64,000 nt of DNA from Haloarcula marismortui ATCC 43049 (lineage in GTDB: Archaea > Halobacteriota > Halobacteria > Halobacteriales > Haloarculaceae): contig NC_006396.1 of assembly GCF_000011085.1 (NCBI RefSeq), forward strand, positions 1,674,001-1,738,000, given 5' to 3'. Both the position numbers and the translations under genes were made by a program. Position 1 is the stretch's first letter. Every line of letters begins with the position of its first letter. Positions 7,646 through 16,433 of this stretch are shown here, piece by piece. Under the pieces are notes generated by a model. The model saw only the letters and a list, made by a program, of their open reading frames with translations, was not told the origin of the DNA and did no database searches.

Positions 7646-8527
7646 TTATGTGCGTTCCGGTTGCGGTCGTTCTGCCGCTCCCCGGAGCGCCCCCTCTTTG
7701 AGTTCGCGAGCCTTCGCTTCGAGCCGGTCGGCCACAGCATCGGTCGAATCGCCGTTCTCGTGGCCCTCGGCGACGATATCGACCAGCGCGGAGCCGACGA
7801 TGATACCGTCAGCGCCGGCAGAAACGATTCGTTCGGCGTGGGCACCGGTCTTGATGCCGAACCCGACAGCCTTGGGCACGTCCCAATCGGACAGTCGGGC
7901 CAGCGAGTCCTCGGTAGCATCATCTACGTCCTCGCGCGCGCCGGTGACGCCCAGACGGGCCTGCACGTACACGTAGCCAGACACCTGTTCGAGCATCCGT
8001 TCGAGCCGGTCACCCTTCGTCGTTGGTGCGACAATGAACACCAGGTCAAGGTCGAATTCATCACAGGCCGTCCGGAGCGGGCCGGCTTCCTCTCCGGGGA
8101 GGTCCGGGACGACGAGCCCCTCGATGCCGACCGCGGCGGCCTTCTCGACGAAGGGGCGGGGTCCCTGGCTCGCGGTTTCACCGCTCGCGTTTTCCGAGTC
8201 GCTTCGCGACTCGCTATCACCCTCACCGTACTGATAGATGAGGTTGTAGTAGGTCATACACACCAGCGGCACGTCCACGTCGAGGTCCTCGACGAACTGG
8301 AAGAAGCGGTCAGGCGTCATCCCGGCTTCCAGCGAGCGGACGATAGCGTTCTGGATAGTTTTGCCCTCAGCAATCGGCTCGGAAAACGGCAGGCCGAGTT
8401 CGATGACATCCGCGCCGCCGCGGGCTAGCGCCTCGACGTATTCTAGCGACGCCTCGTAGTTCGGGTCGCCGGCCGCAAGGTACGGGACGAAAGCAGGCTC
8501 GTCGGCGAACGCGCGTTCGAGTCCCAT
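7646..8527 (-). CDS. trpA: tryptophan synthase alpha subunit, with an internal insertion
   Basis: Cleaves indole-3-glycerol phosphate to indole in the TrpA2B2 complex. At 293 aa it is longer than usual. The catalytic glutamate is E43 in [11 protein letters not shown]. The positions of E. coli Asp56 and Asp60 are both glutamate here (E50 and E54 in [10 protein letters not shown]). Between YYNLIYQYG and RPFVEKA there is an extra Ser/Asp/Glu-rich stretch at about residues 103-121 whose DNA includes a 19-bp palindrome. The start overlaps the trpB stop as TGATG, so translation is probably coupled. Confidence 0.94.
8195..8213. repeat. palindrome inside trpA
   Basis: CGAGTCGCTTCGCGACTCG is a perfect 8-3-8 inverted repeat. 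It lies inside the segment that encodes the extra residues of TrpA and is read in frame, so it may mark a small palindromic insertion. Confidence 0.7.
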
Positions 8528-9789
8528 CAGAGGCCACCCCCGCCGACGCGCTCGAAGATAGACATGTCCGGGGCGATATCGAGGTCACGTTTCGCGGTCT
8601 CCTCGATGGCGATTTCGAGGTCCTTGTCGCCGCGGCCGGAGACGTTGATGATGACAGAGTCACCGACTTCGTCGTGGTGCTCTTCGAGGTAACCGAAGGC
8701 GTGGGCTGTCTCTAGGGCCGGGATGATACCCTCGTCCTGTGAGAGGCGGTGGAACGCCTCCAGCGCGACGTCGTCGTCGACGTTGACCGGTGTGACGCGC
8801 TCCTCATCGACAAGGTGGGCGAGTTCCGGGCCGACACCGGCGTAGTCCAGCCCCGACGAAACGGAGTGGGATTCCATGATCTGGCCGTCCGAATCCTGCA
8901 GGAGCTTCGTGCGCGCGCCATGGAGCACGCCTTCGTCGCCAGTTGAAAGTGTCGCGGAGTTCGGTGCGACGCCCTTCTCCTCGTCGACCTGCAGCGAGGA
9001 GCCGCCGGCCTCGACAGCGAAGAGGTCGACTTCGGGGTCGTCGATAAACTCGGCGAACATCCCCATAGTGTTCGACCCGCCGCCAGCACAGGCCATCACG
9101 GAATCGGGCAGGCCACCGGTCGTCTCACGTATCTGTTTGCGGGCTTCTTCGGAAATGACCGCGTGGAAGTCACGCACCATCTTCGGGAACGGGTGCGGAC
9201 CGACGATACTCCCGATGACGTAGTGGGTGTTCTCGACGGTGGTCGCCCAGTCCCGCATCGTCTCGGAGATGGCTTCCTTCAGCGTGCCGCGGCCGACCGT
9301 GACGGGATTAACCTCGGAGCCGTTGATGCGCATCCGGAACACGTTGGGGCGCTGGCGTGCGATATCGCTCTCGCCCATGTAGATCTCACAGGGCATATCG
9401 AGGTGGGCCGCCGCCATCGCCGTCGCCGTGCCGTGCTGGCCCGCGCCGGTCTCGGCGATAATCCGCTCCTTGCCCATGTACTTCGCCAGCAAGACCTGTC
9501 CGAGCGCGTTGTTGAGCTTGTGTGCGCCGCCGTGAAGCAGGTCCTCGCGCTTGAGGTAGACGTCCGTGTCGTACCGGGCCGAGAGCTGGTCCGCGTACTG
9601 CAGCGGCGTCGGTCGGCCACCGAAGTCGGCCAGCCGTTCCCGGAATTCGTCCATGAAGCCGTCCTCGTTTTCGAGCACGTACCGCTGGTAGGCGTCGGTC
9701 AGCTCTTCGATAGCTGGCATCAGCGCCTCGGGCACGTACTGTCCACCGTACTCGCCGAACTTGGGGTCGTATGCGTCGTCAGTACTCAT
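8527..9789 (-). CDS. trpB: tryptophan synthase beta subunit
   Basis: PLP enzyme that joins indole with serine. The 420-aa protein has the TrpB1 type N-terminus ([16 protein letters not shown]). The PLP lysine is K91 in [11 protein letters not shown], the [12 protein letters not shown] loop follows at about residues 115-126, and the phosphate-binding [10 protein letters not shown] lies near 235-245. The partner trpA follows with a one-base overlap and trpC precedes with an ATGA overlap, so the three genes form a tight operon. Nothing is missing from the catalytic set. Confidence 0.97.
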
Positions 9790-10601
9790 GTGTCTGTAGT
9801 TGTTGTCTCAACTGCATCAGTGTTCGCGCGTGTCAGTCGCCGCGTGTTCGCTTCCACGTCCGTCGCCGCGTCGTGGTCCATGATAGCCGAGCCGATCAGC
9901 AGGGCGTCCGCACCGGCGTCGCGCATCCGCGTAACGTCGTCCGCTGTCTGTATGCCACTTTCAGCAATGAGTGTGACGTCCTCCGGGATATCTGGCGCGA
10001 CAGCTTCGAACGTTCCGAGGTCAACCGCTAGCTCGCCGAGGTCGCGGTTGTTGACGCCGATGATGTCCGCGCCGGCGTCGAGCGCCTTCTCGACCTCTGC
10101 CGCGGTGTGAGTCTCCACGAGGACCTGGAAGCCGCGCTCGCGCGCAGCCGTGAGGAGATCCGCGAGGTCGTCGGTCCCGTCCGCTTCAAGAAACCGGACG
10201 ATGAGCAGGATCACGTCCGCTTCGACGACATCCAGCTGGTTCTCGTGGAGGATGAAGTCCTTCCGCAGGACGGGCACGTCGACAGCCTCACGAACCCGTT
10301 CGAGCGTCGCCGTCGACCCGCCGAAGTGGTCCGGCTCTGTCAACACCGAGAGCGCTGCCGCACCGCCCTCGACCATCTGTTGTGCGAGGTCGACCGGGTC
10401 GTCGGCCCGCTCGCCGTCCGCGGTCGGGCTGGTCGGCTTGATTTCGGCGACAACCGGCGTCCGCCCGGCGTCTGCCGCCGCTTCAAACGCGTCAGGGAGC
10501 GACTTCGGTGTCACCGATACCCGGTCACCGCCCCCACCGCGCTCCCGCGCCGCGTCGAGAATCGATTGAACCGCTGGTGCTATCTCCTCACTGTCGTCCA
10601 T
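9786..10601 (-). CDS. trpC: indole-3-glycerol-phosphate synthase
   Basis: Closes the indole ring from CdRP in tryptophan synthesis. A TIM-barrel enzyme of 271 aa with the family segments [14 protein letters not shown] near residue 50, [28 protein letters not shown] and LIAESGI in order. The C-terminus after about residue 250 is a Thr-rich extension. It is the first gene of the trpCBA operon. trpD, trpE, trpF and trpG are not in the window, which agrees with split trp loci in haloarchaea. A TATA box and a small palindrome precede the start. Confidence 0.96.
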   Translation of the reverse strand: MDDSEEIAPAVQSILDAARERGGGGDRVSVTPKSLPDAFEAAADAGRTPVVAEIKPTSPTADGERADDPVDLAQQMVEGGAAALSVLTEPDHFGGSTATLERVREAVDVPVLRKDFILHENQLDVVEADVILLIVRFLEADGTDDLADLLTAARERGFQVLVETHTAAEVEKALDAGADIIGVNNRDLGELAVDLGTFEAVAPDIPEDVTLIAESGIQTADDVTRMRDAGADALLIGSAIMDHDAATDVEANTRRLTRANTDAVETTTTDT

Positions 10602-10615
10602 TACTGAACACTAAC

Positions 10616-10636
10616 GTACAGAAGTGTACATAAGAG
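10616..10636 (-). promoter_or_regulatory. trp operon promoter with putative operator
   Basis: Read on the minus strand, CTCTTATGT (10628-10636) is a TATA-like element about 27-35 bases before the trpC start, implying a very short or absent leader. Immediately inside it is a perfect inverted repeat GTACA-GAAG-TGTAC (10616-10629), placed where a bound regulator would block polymerase. The repressor is unknown. Confidence 0.5.
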
Positions 10637-10731
10637 TTGCCCTATTCTCTCAGAGGGGGCGGGACACGGCGGATACTGCTTGCTGTCAATAAGGCCACAG
10701 TTCTATGATGTCTCGCGTTACATGTTCACAT

Positions 10732-11229
10732 ATGTCGTTCCAGACAGCCATCCGGCCAGCCGAGTCGGTGGACATTGCGGATATCCGCCGGGTCGCCAGA
10801 GCCACGTGGCATACCGTGTACGACGACATTCTCGGGGCAGAGACAGTAGAAGAACACCTCAAAGAGGGGTATACGCCGCCGCTGTTGGAGCAGATGATCG
10901 AGCTCGACGAGGTCGGCCTGTTCGTCTCGACAGCCGACGACGACGTAGTGGCGTACATGAGCTGTGGGATGACGGACGCGACCGGCTTCGGCGACCTCGA
11001 CCTGTACGTCCACCCGGACTACTGGGGCGAAGGTATCGGGACGGAGCTGCTACACCGCGGCGAACAGCACTTGCACGACCTGTCCGTTCGGAAAATCCGC
11101 GACGAGGTGCTGGCAGAAAACGAGGTCGGCAACGCGTTCTACCGCGCTCACTTCGAGAAAGTCGGCCAGCGGACCGCAAAGGTCGGCGGACAGGAGCATC
11201 CGGTGAACGTGTACGAGCGGCGATTGTAA
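10732..11229 (+). CDS. GNAT family N-acetyltransferase
   Basis: A 165-aa acetyltransferase of the GNAT fold. The acetyl-CoA binding segment is DLYVHPDYWGEGIGTEL around residues 84-100, followed by the ENEVGNAFYRAHFEKVG signature of motif B. Two upstream ATG codons exist (10705, 10708), but MSFQTAIRPAESVD at 10732 begins exactly at the domain. The substrate is unknown. The gene diverges from the trp operon. Confidence 0.85.
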   Translation: MSFQTAIRPAESVDIADIRRVARATWHTVYDDILGAETVEEHLKEGYTPPLLEQMIELDEVGLFVSTADDDVVAYMSCGMTDATGFGDLDLYVHPDYWGEGIGTELLHRGEQHLHDLSVRKIRDEVLAENEVGNAFYRAHFEKVGQRTAKVGGQEHPVNVYERRL

Positions 11230-11329
11230 ACGCCGGCTCGCATTCGCAGCCCGCAGTACGTGTGTGACTCACACGCTCTCGTAGCTCGTGTAACAGCGTT
11301 TAAGCCGCTGAAACCGCTTCGTCGGTGCA

Positions 11330-12517
11330 ATGAGCTACAAGATCGGACTCGTCGGCAAGCCCTCTGTCGGCAAGTCCACGTTTTTCAATGCGGCGACGAT
11401 GAACGATGTGCCGGAGGGCGCGTACCCGTTCACGACAATTGACCCGTCGATGGGCGAAGCCTACGTCCGCGTCGACTGTGCGGCTCCAGAGTTCGACCAC
11501 ACCTGCACGCCCAACCACGGCTACTGCACGGAGGGCGTCCGGTTCGTCCCGACAAAACTCGTCGACGTGGCCGGCCTCGTCCCCGGCGCACACGAAGGGA
11601 AGGGGCTGGGGAACCAGTTCCTCACGGACCTCAACGAGGCCGACGTGCTCGTCCACGTCGTCGACTTCACCGGTGAGACTGATCTGGAGGGTGAACCCAC
11701 CGAGGACCACGACCCGCGCGAGGACATCGACTTCCTCGAAGACGAACTGGATATGTGGTATCTCGACATCTTAGAGAAGGGTATCGAGCGCTACCGCTCG
11801 GGCTATCACGGCGAGGACAAGGCCATTGAGGACGACCTCGCCGAGCAGATGTCGGCGTTCAAAATCAACGCCGACGAGATTAAACAGGTCGTCCTCGCGC
11901 TGGACCTGGAACTCGACCCCGACACCTGGGACGACGAGGACAGAGAGGCACTCGCTCGGGAAATTCGCATCCGGACGAAACCGATGCTCATCGCGGCAAA
12001 CAAGATGGACACCCCAGCGGCGCAAGAAAACTGGGAGCCAATCACCGAGGACCCGGAGTACGAGCATCTCACATTTGTCCCGGTCTCAGCCCACGCGGAG
12101 AAGGCACTGAAAAACGGCAACGAGCAGGGGGTACTCGACTACCGGCCGGGCGATGAGGAGTTCACCGTGACGGCAGACCTGCCAGAAGAGAAGGCCGCAG
12201 GGCTCGAACAGATCCGGGAGTTCGTCACCGACTTCGGCGGCACGGGCGTCCAGCAGGCCCTCGAAACCGCGCTGTTCGAGGAACTGGGAGCTATCGCGGT
12301 GTTCCCCGGGGCTCGCAAGCCCCAGGAAGACGGGACCTTCCTGCAGGACTGTTTCGTCCTCCCAGACGGGTCGACCGCCGAGGACTTCGCGTACTTCCTG
12401 CACACCGATATCGGCGAGGGATTCCTCCACGCCCACGACGTGCGCACCGAGCGACAGATCGGTGCTGACACTGAACTTGACCATCGGGACGTGGTCGAGA
12501 TCACGACGACGAACTGA
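11330..12517 (+). CDS. ychF: YchF/Obg-related GTPase with TGS domain
   Basis: A 395-aa translation-factor-class GTPase. G1 is GKPSVGKST (residues 9-17), G3 is DVAGLVPGAH near 80, and G4 is NKMD near 224. A helical insert separates the later G motifs, and a TGS domain forms the last 70 residues (ending in the DVVEITTT strand). Bacterial and eukaryotic YchF/OLA1 have a modified G4 and prefer ATP, while this archaeal form keeps NKxD and so should prefer GTP. A GCGTTTAAG TATA-like element about 30 bases upstream supports the start. Confidence 0.87.
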   Translation: MSYKIGLVGKPSVGKSTFFNAATMNDVPEGAYPFTTIDPSMGEAYVRVDCAAPEFDHTCTPNHGYCTEGVRFVPTKLVDVAGLVPGAHEGKGLGNQFLTDLNEADVLVHVVDFTGETDLEGEPTEDHDPREDIDFLEDELDMWYLDILEKGIERYRSGYHGEDKAIEDDLAEQMSAFKINADEIKQVVLALDLELDPDTWDDEDREALAREIRIRTKPMLIAANKMDTPAAQENWEPITEDPEYEHLTFVPVSAHAEKALKNGNEQGVLDYRPGDEEFTVTADLPEEKAAGLEQIREFVTDFGGTGVQQALETALFEELGAIAVFPGARKPQEDGTFLQDCFVLPDGSTAEDFAYFLHTDIGEGFLHAHDVRTERQIGADTELDHRDVVEITTTN

Positions 12518-12561
12518 GCGGATCGCTGTCGGCACTGCTTTCCGACCCAGCGATAGCCGGG

Positions 12562-13101
12562 CTACAACAGGAGGTGTGCCAGCAACGCAATGATAGCGAC
12601 TTTCTTGACGAGAATAACACCGATAATCAGTTGCGTCGTCGAGAGCGCCCGGACGCGTTCGATACCCCGCCGGATGAATGCAGGCGATTGGGCCAGTTCA
12701 TCGACCAGTAACCGCCACTCCGCACGGAACGTCTCGACCGCCGACCCCTCGCCGTCGGTGTAGGCGGCTTCCGGCCGTGGCAGCCATTGTGACCCCGTGT
12801 ATTCGAGTTCGACCAGCGACCCCTCTAGATGGCTGGCCTGCTCGAACTGCAGGCCGTTTGCTTCACAGAGCCGTTCGACCTTGGCGATGTCGCGGTCGCT
12901 GTTCAGGTCGTAGCGCCGCTGTATCGCGTTGGTCGCCCAGTCGAACTGGAATCGACAGACGAGTTCGCTCTCGCCGACCCACACGTCGACGATTTCGGCC
13001 AGTTCGACCGTGCCGGCCGTCTCTTTCCGCTTCCGGTGGAGGTGTTCGTACTCGGCGGGGGACTCCGTTGAGGCCGTCACCTGGGACTCCGTCTCGGGCA
13101 T
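12562..13101 (-). CDS. haloarchaeal protein with C-terminal membrane anchor
   Basis: A 179-aa protein beginning MPETESQVTAST; the frame extends further upstream but without protein-like character. Most of it is acidic and soluble, with a WVGESELVCRFQFDW strand region. The last 25 residues (LIIGVILVKKVAIIALLAHLLL) form a single membrane segment that would leave the bulk in the cytoplasm if tail-anchored. No known family was recognised. It converges with the GTPase gene. Confidence 0.65.
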   Translation of the reverse strand: MPETESQVTASTESPAEYEHLHRKRKETAGTVELAEIVDVWVGESELVCRFQFDWATNAIQRRYDLNSDRDIAKVERLCEANGLQFEQASHLEGSLVELEYTGSQWLPRPEAAYTDGEGSAVETFRAEWRLLVDELAQSPAFIRRGIERVRALSTTQLIIGVILVKKVAIIALLAHLLL

Positions 13102-13205
13102 ACTTCTCGGCAGGAGTGTTCGGCTGACGACACTATACGTTTTCTCCCGCTGGAATGGTTGGCACTCCACGACCGAAGCGAGACGAGGGCCTGCCAACGA
13201 CACGG

Positions 13206-13805
13206 TCAGAGGTCGACCGGACAGCCGTTGATTTCGCCGCCACGCATCCCCTCGGCGAGCCAGTAGACGGAAAGGGTCAACACCACGAGCGCAAGCAGCG
13301 CGAACTCCAGCCCGTCCAGCGGCAGAAACAGCAGCGAGGTCGAGACGCCGAGCAGTGACAGCAGCCCCAGCAGCACCGCCGACCCGCAGGCCGCACAGCC
13401 CGCACCGAGCGTTCCAAGGACAACGCCCGCGACGCCCGCACCGCCCTGCTGGAGGTCGAGGCCGTGCTCGCGGAAGTGGTACGTCACCAGACCGATGTCG
13501 ACGCCGGTGAGGACGGCGACGACGAGTAGCAGGATTCCCTGTGCAAGGTTGAACGACGTGCCGATGAACGGGTACAGTTCAGCGAGCACGCGCAGGCGGC
13601 TAGCAAGCGGGAGCGACCCGCCGACCACGAGGTCAAGCACCAGCGGGACGTTCAGTGAGACGACGAACAGCGTCAGCGAAACGATGGCAGCGATCACGGC
13701 GACCGCCGCATAGACCGGCAGCGTGAGCACAAGCCTGACCGTCCGACCCATGAGTCGCCAGTCGCCGCGCGTCGTCGGCAGTCGGAGCCCGCGTGCGATG
13801 CTCAT
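13206..13805 (-). CDS. polytopic membrane protein with intramembrane CxxC
   Basis: A 199-aa protein with about four or five membrane segments, near residues 29-51, 80-108, 123-152 and 158-188. The third contains GAGCAACGSA, a CxxC motif inside the bilayer, and a further cysteine lies near the C-terminus (NGCPVDL). The start overlaps the stop of the DsbA-like lipoprotein gene (ATGA), so the two are almost certainly made together. A redox partner role is plausible but unproven. The family is not recognised. Confidence 0.75.
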   Translation of the reverse strand: MSIARGLRLPTTRGDWRLMGRTVRLVLTLPVYAAVAVIAAIVSLTLFVVSLNVPLVLDLVVGGSLPLASRLRVLAELYPFIGTSFNLAQGILLLVVAVLTGVDIGLVTYHFREHGLDLQQGGAGVAGVVLGTLGAGCAACGSAVLLGLLSLLGVSTSLLFLPLDGLEFALLALVVLTLSVYWLAEGMRGGEINGCPVDL

Positions 13806-14458
13806 CCGTCGCGCTCTCCCAGCGCCTCCGCGATGAGGTCGTAACTGACGCTCCCGTTGACCTTTGTCACGAACTCGCCGTCCTCAAACAGCAGAATAAT
13901 CGGCGTCGTCTCGCCCAGTCCGGCGTCCTCGGCTGCCTGAATATCAGCCTGCACAGCGTCGTTATGTGCCTGTTCTTGCGCGTCGCGTGCGACCGCCTCG
14001 CCATCTACCGCTGTCTCCTCGGTGAGAAACATCGCCGTCCGGTCCAGGACGTTGTCCGGGTCGAACGACGACTGCTCGGCGAAGTAGTGCTCAAACAGCG
14101 CCCAGTACGCCTCGCTGTCGCGGGCGAACGTCGACTCCAGCGCCTGTGTCGCCGGCTCACCCCAGGGGTAGATGACTGGGTATGTCCGGACGACGTACGC
14201 ACCTTTGCCTGCGTCCACGATGTTCTCTCGGATATCCGGCAGTGTTTCCTCGTGGAAGCGGCGGCATGTGGGGCAGGAAGGGTCTTCGAACGCTAGAATG
14301 ACGTGACCTCCCAGTTCACCGCGGCGGGGCTGGGCGTCGAGGTCGGCGGCTGCCGGGTGGTTGTCGACGGATTCAGCGCTGTCCGCCTCGCTACTGCAGC
14401 CTGCGACTGCGCCGACGACACCCACCCCGGAAAGTGTGAGAAAGCGTCGTCTGTTCAT
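13802..14458 (-). CDS. DsbA-like thioredoxin-fold lipoprotein
   Basis: A 218-aa protein exported by the Tat route: RRRFLTLS is followed by a hydrophobic segment and a lipobox AGC with the lipidated cysteine at 21. The mature domain is a DsbA-type thioredoxin fold with active site CPTC (residues 62-65), a helical insert, and the cis-Pro segment TTPIILLF near 190. It should act outside the membrane in thiol oxidation or isomerisation. It is the first gene of a pair with the CxxC membrane protein. A DsbB homologue is encoded 11 kb away. Confidence 0.88.
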   Translation of the reverse strand: MNRRRFLTLSGVGVVGAVAGCSSEADSAESVDNHPAAADLDAQPRRGELGGHVILAFEDPSCPTCRRFHEETLPDIRENIVDAGKGAYVVRTYPVIYPWGEPATQALESTFARDSEAYWALFEHYFAEQSSFDPDNVLDRTAMFLTEETAVDGEAVARDAQEQAHNDAVQADIQAAEDAGLGETTPIILLFEDGEFVTKVNGSVSYDLIAEALGERDG

Positions 14459-14795
14459 ATACGACTGGTTGGCCCGCGTGGGTTTAGCGTTTGTTCCACT
14501 GTGTGGCCCCGATGAGTAACCGTCTTGTCGCCGGCAGCGGTAGCATCTACCGGCCGATGACGACGACTCACTGGGCCGAGCCGGGGTGACTCCCTGTTGA
14601 TGACGAGCCCTATGAGTGCCGAGGCCAGCGTTCTATCCATACATTTGCGAGGAGAAGTGAACGAACGCCAGAGAAACCAATCAAGGGATAGAGACTCTAT
14701 CTGGCATTTAACCTCAGTTGGCATCTCGTGTCTGTTAACTATCAAAAACTCACTGCTAACAAGCGAGCGGCCGACGAGATTCTAACCGCCGTGAA
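14459..14795. other. intergenic region with left copy of a duplicated motif
   Basis: This 337-base stretch shows no convincing gene. Its right half is AT-richer than the surrounding DNA. It contains TGAGTGCCGAGGCC at 14613-14626 and TTTGCGAGGAGA at 14644-14655. Both recur at 16241-16272, on the far side of the LD-carboxypeptidase gene. Confidence 0.6.
14613..14655 (+). repeat. left copy of flanking direct repeat
   Basis: TGAGTGCCGAGGCC followed after 17 bases by TTTGCGAGGAGA. The copy at 16241-16272 has the identical 14-mer, a 6-base spacer and 11 of 12 matching bases in the second block. Confidence 0.6.
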
Positions 14796-15857
14796 TCAAG
14801 GAAAGCGAATGGATTTGGTTGCGGGTTCTATTTCGACCTCACCACCGATCGGAATGGGGCACGTCGGATACGTATGTCCGAACTCGCAATTGAAGACAAC
14901 AGGTGCGTTCGGATTGTACGTTTTGAGGATGTCAGCAATCGTGTCGCGCTGGCGCTCTCGATACTCCTCTCGCCATTCTTGTGGGTTTTCTTCAGCGTGT
15001 GAGCGTGCACAGGCGCGTCCGACAAGCACACCGTCGAATCGTTCGAGAAGACCCCGTTCGCCGAGTGCCCGGAGGTTCGCACCGACGACAGCCGGGTCAG
15101 GGATCAGTTCGCTCGTCTCCAACGCAAGCACAGTACCGTTCAATGCCTCGGGATCAGGCAGGTAGCGGTCGGCGAGGAACTGCTCAACGAGGACTGCATA
15201 GCAACCGCCCCAGATTCGACCCGAGACAGTCTCTTCACCACCACGCCAGAGTCGGCCATCAGAGTGTTCGATCTCGCGCGTGGTTTTGACTGACTCCGGA
15301 TCTTCCCAGTTGCCGGACTCATCAGTGAAAACTTCCGCTTCGGTCCACTCGCCGACAGAATCCTCGAAAAGCGCACGCCGCAGGTACTCTTTGGTGTAGT
15401 CAAACATCTCGCCATCCATCGCGTATTCAAGCAGGGTGGATCCTCCGTAGTACGAAACGATCCCGTGATTCCAGAGGAACAGAGCCAGATTCGTGTTGTC
15501 TGAGTATCCGTAGAATCGAGTCGGGTGTTCGCGGAGTACGTCCCCATCGAGAAACGGGAGCATCGTGATCTGGTCGTGGCCCCCGATATTAGCGATCACG
15601 GCTGAAATGTCTGGGTCGCGGAAGGCCTTCATAATCTCTTCGGCGCGCGCCTCTGGATTGTCCGCAAGCCACTCCGGGTCGGCGGTCGCGGTCGGATACG
15701 CAACCGGATCAAGATCAAAAACCTCGCGCATTCGTTCAAGACCGAGTTCGTAGATGAACCGTGCAGACTCGGGTGCGTTTGATGCCGGTGCGACAACCGC
15801 GACCCGATCACCAGGTTCGACAGGGGGTGGAGTAAGGAAGTCGGTCACAGCTGGCAT
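14796..15857 (-). CDS. S66 family LD-carboxypeptidase/MccF-like serine peptidase
   Basis: A 353-aa serine peptidase of the S66 family. The expected triad is S119 in GYSDNT, E247 in ALETSE and H328 in FGHT, and the oxyanion region IGGHDQ lies near 91-96. In bacteria, S66 members either recycle murein tetrapeptides (LdcA) or inactivate microcin C-type peptide-nucleotides (MccF). A haloarchaeon has no murein, so a detoxifying or peptide role is more likely (inference). The gene is AT-richer than its neighbours, has its own strong TATA box, and sits between two copies of a short repeat, which suggests transfer. Confidence 0.87.
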   Translation of the reverse strand: MPAVTDFLTPPPVEPGDRVAVVAPASNAPESARFIYELGLERMREVFDLDPVAYPTATADPEWLADNPEARAEEIMKAFRDPDISAVIANIGGHDQITMLPFLDGDVLREHPTRFYGYSDNTNLALFLWNHGIVSYYGGSTLLEYAMDGEMFDYTKEYLRRALFEDSVGEWTEAEVFTDESGNWEDPESVKTTREIEHSDGRLWRGGEETVSGRIWGGCYAVLVEQFLADRYLPDPEALNGTVLALETSELIPDPAVVGANLRALGERGLLERFDGVLVGRACARSHAEENPQEWREEYRERQRDTIADILKTYNPNAPVVFNCEFGHTYPTCPIPIGGEVEIEPATKSIRFP

Positions 15858-15870
15858 CTGTAGAGCTGAT

Positions 15871-15881
15871 TATATATTTTT
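15871..15881 (-). promoter_or_regulatory. TATA box of the LD-carboxypeptidase gene
   Basis: On the minus strand AAAAATATATA lies about 14-24 bases before the start codon at 15857. Transcription should therefore begin at or just inside the start, consistent with a leaderless message. It is one of the clearest TATA boxes in the window. Confidence 0.6.
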
Positions 15882-16240
15882 TATCCAGCCCTGTACCATA
15901 GCATCAAGAGAGCTGGAGACTGGCAAGACAAGCACGAGTGCGAAGCTTGGCATCTCTTTGCAACTGTACAAATTGACCATCGAAAAGGTGCCACCCAGAT
16001 TCACACAGCAGGTCTCACCACAAACGGGTGAATGCAAGATATGCGTCTTATACCTTGCACAGCACGTCCTAACAGAACCCAGAGACGACGGCTTCACGAC
16101 CTTCGGTCAGAGCCAGCGGTGTTGTTCACTCGAATCTTATAGCATATACGAGAGGAGTAGCAAGAGGGGGTGAACGGGTTACGGATTGAAAAGCGTCTAT
16201 AGCCGCCCTAAAGCATTCACTATGGATATGTGGTGAGTCG

Positions 16241-16272
16241 TGAGTGCCGAGGCCGCTATCTTTGAGAGGAGA
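16241..16272 (+). repeat. right copy of flanking direct repeat
   Basis: TGAGTGCCGAGGCC, six bases, then TTTGAGAGGAGA. It matches the left copy at 14613-14655 apart from an indel between the blocks and one substitution. Confidence 0.6.
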
Positions 16273-16424
16273 CCACAGCTCTGACTATATCTGGCTGTGG
16301 CCAGAGTCGGCACGAGTTTCGGTCGTGTTCTCATCGGGCGGCCAGATACGGAAGGAGCAACGCGTGTCTGTCGAGCGGCTCCGATGCCACCGGTCGGTTT
16401 CGGTGCGTGAGAATTCCCAGTATG

Positions 16425-16433
16425 CCTTTATTC
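16425..16433 (+). promoter_or_regulatory. TATA box of the HTH-10 regulator gene
   Basis: CCTTTATTC is centred about 25 bases before the ATG at 16454, the spacing expected for a leaderless haloarchaeal transcript. Confidence 0.5.

Noticed and set aside
15754-16173. Plus-strand frame across the LD-carboxypeptidase start and following gap
   Set aside because: It begins antisense to a real gene and shows no known domain. The gap part is AT-rich and not protein-like.
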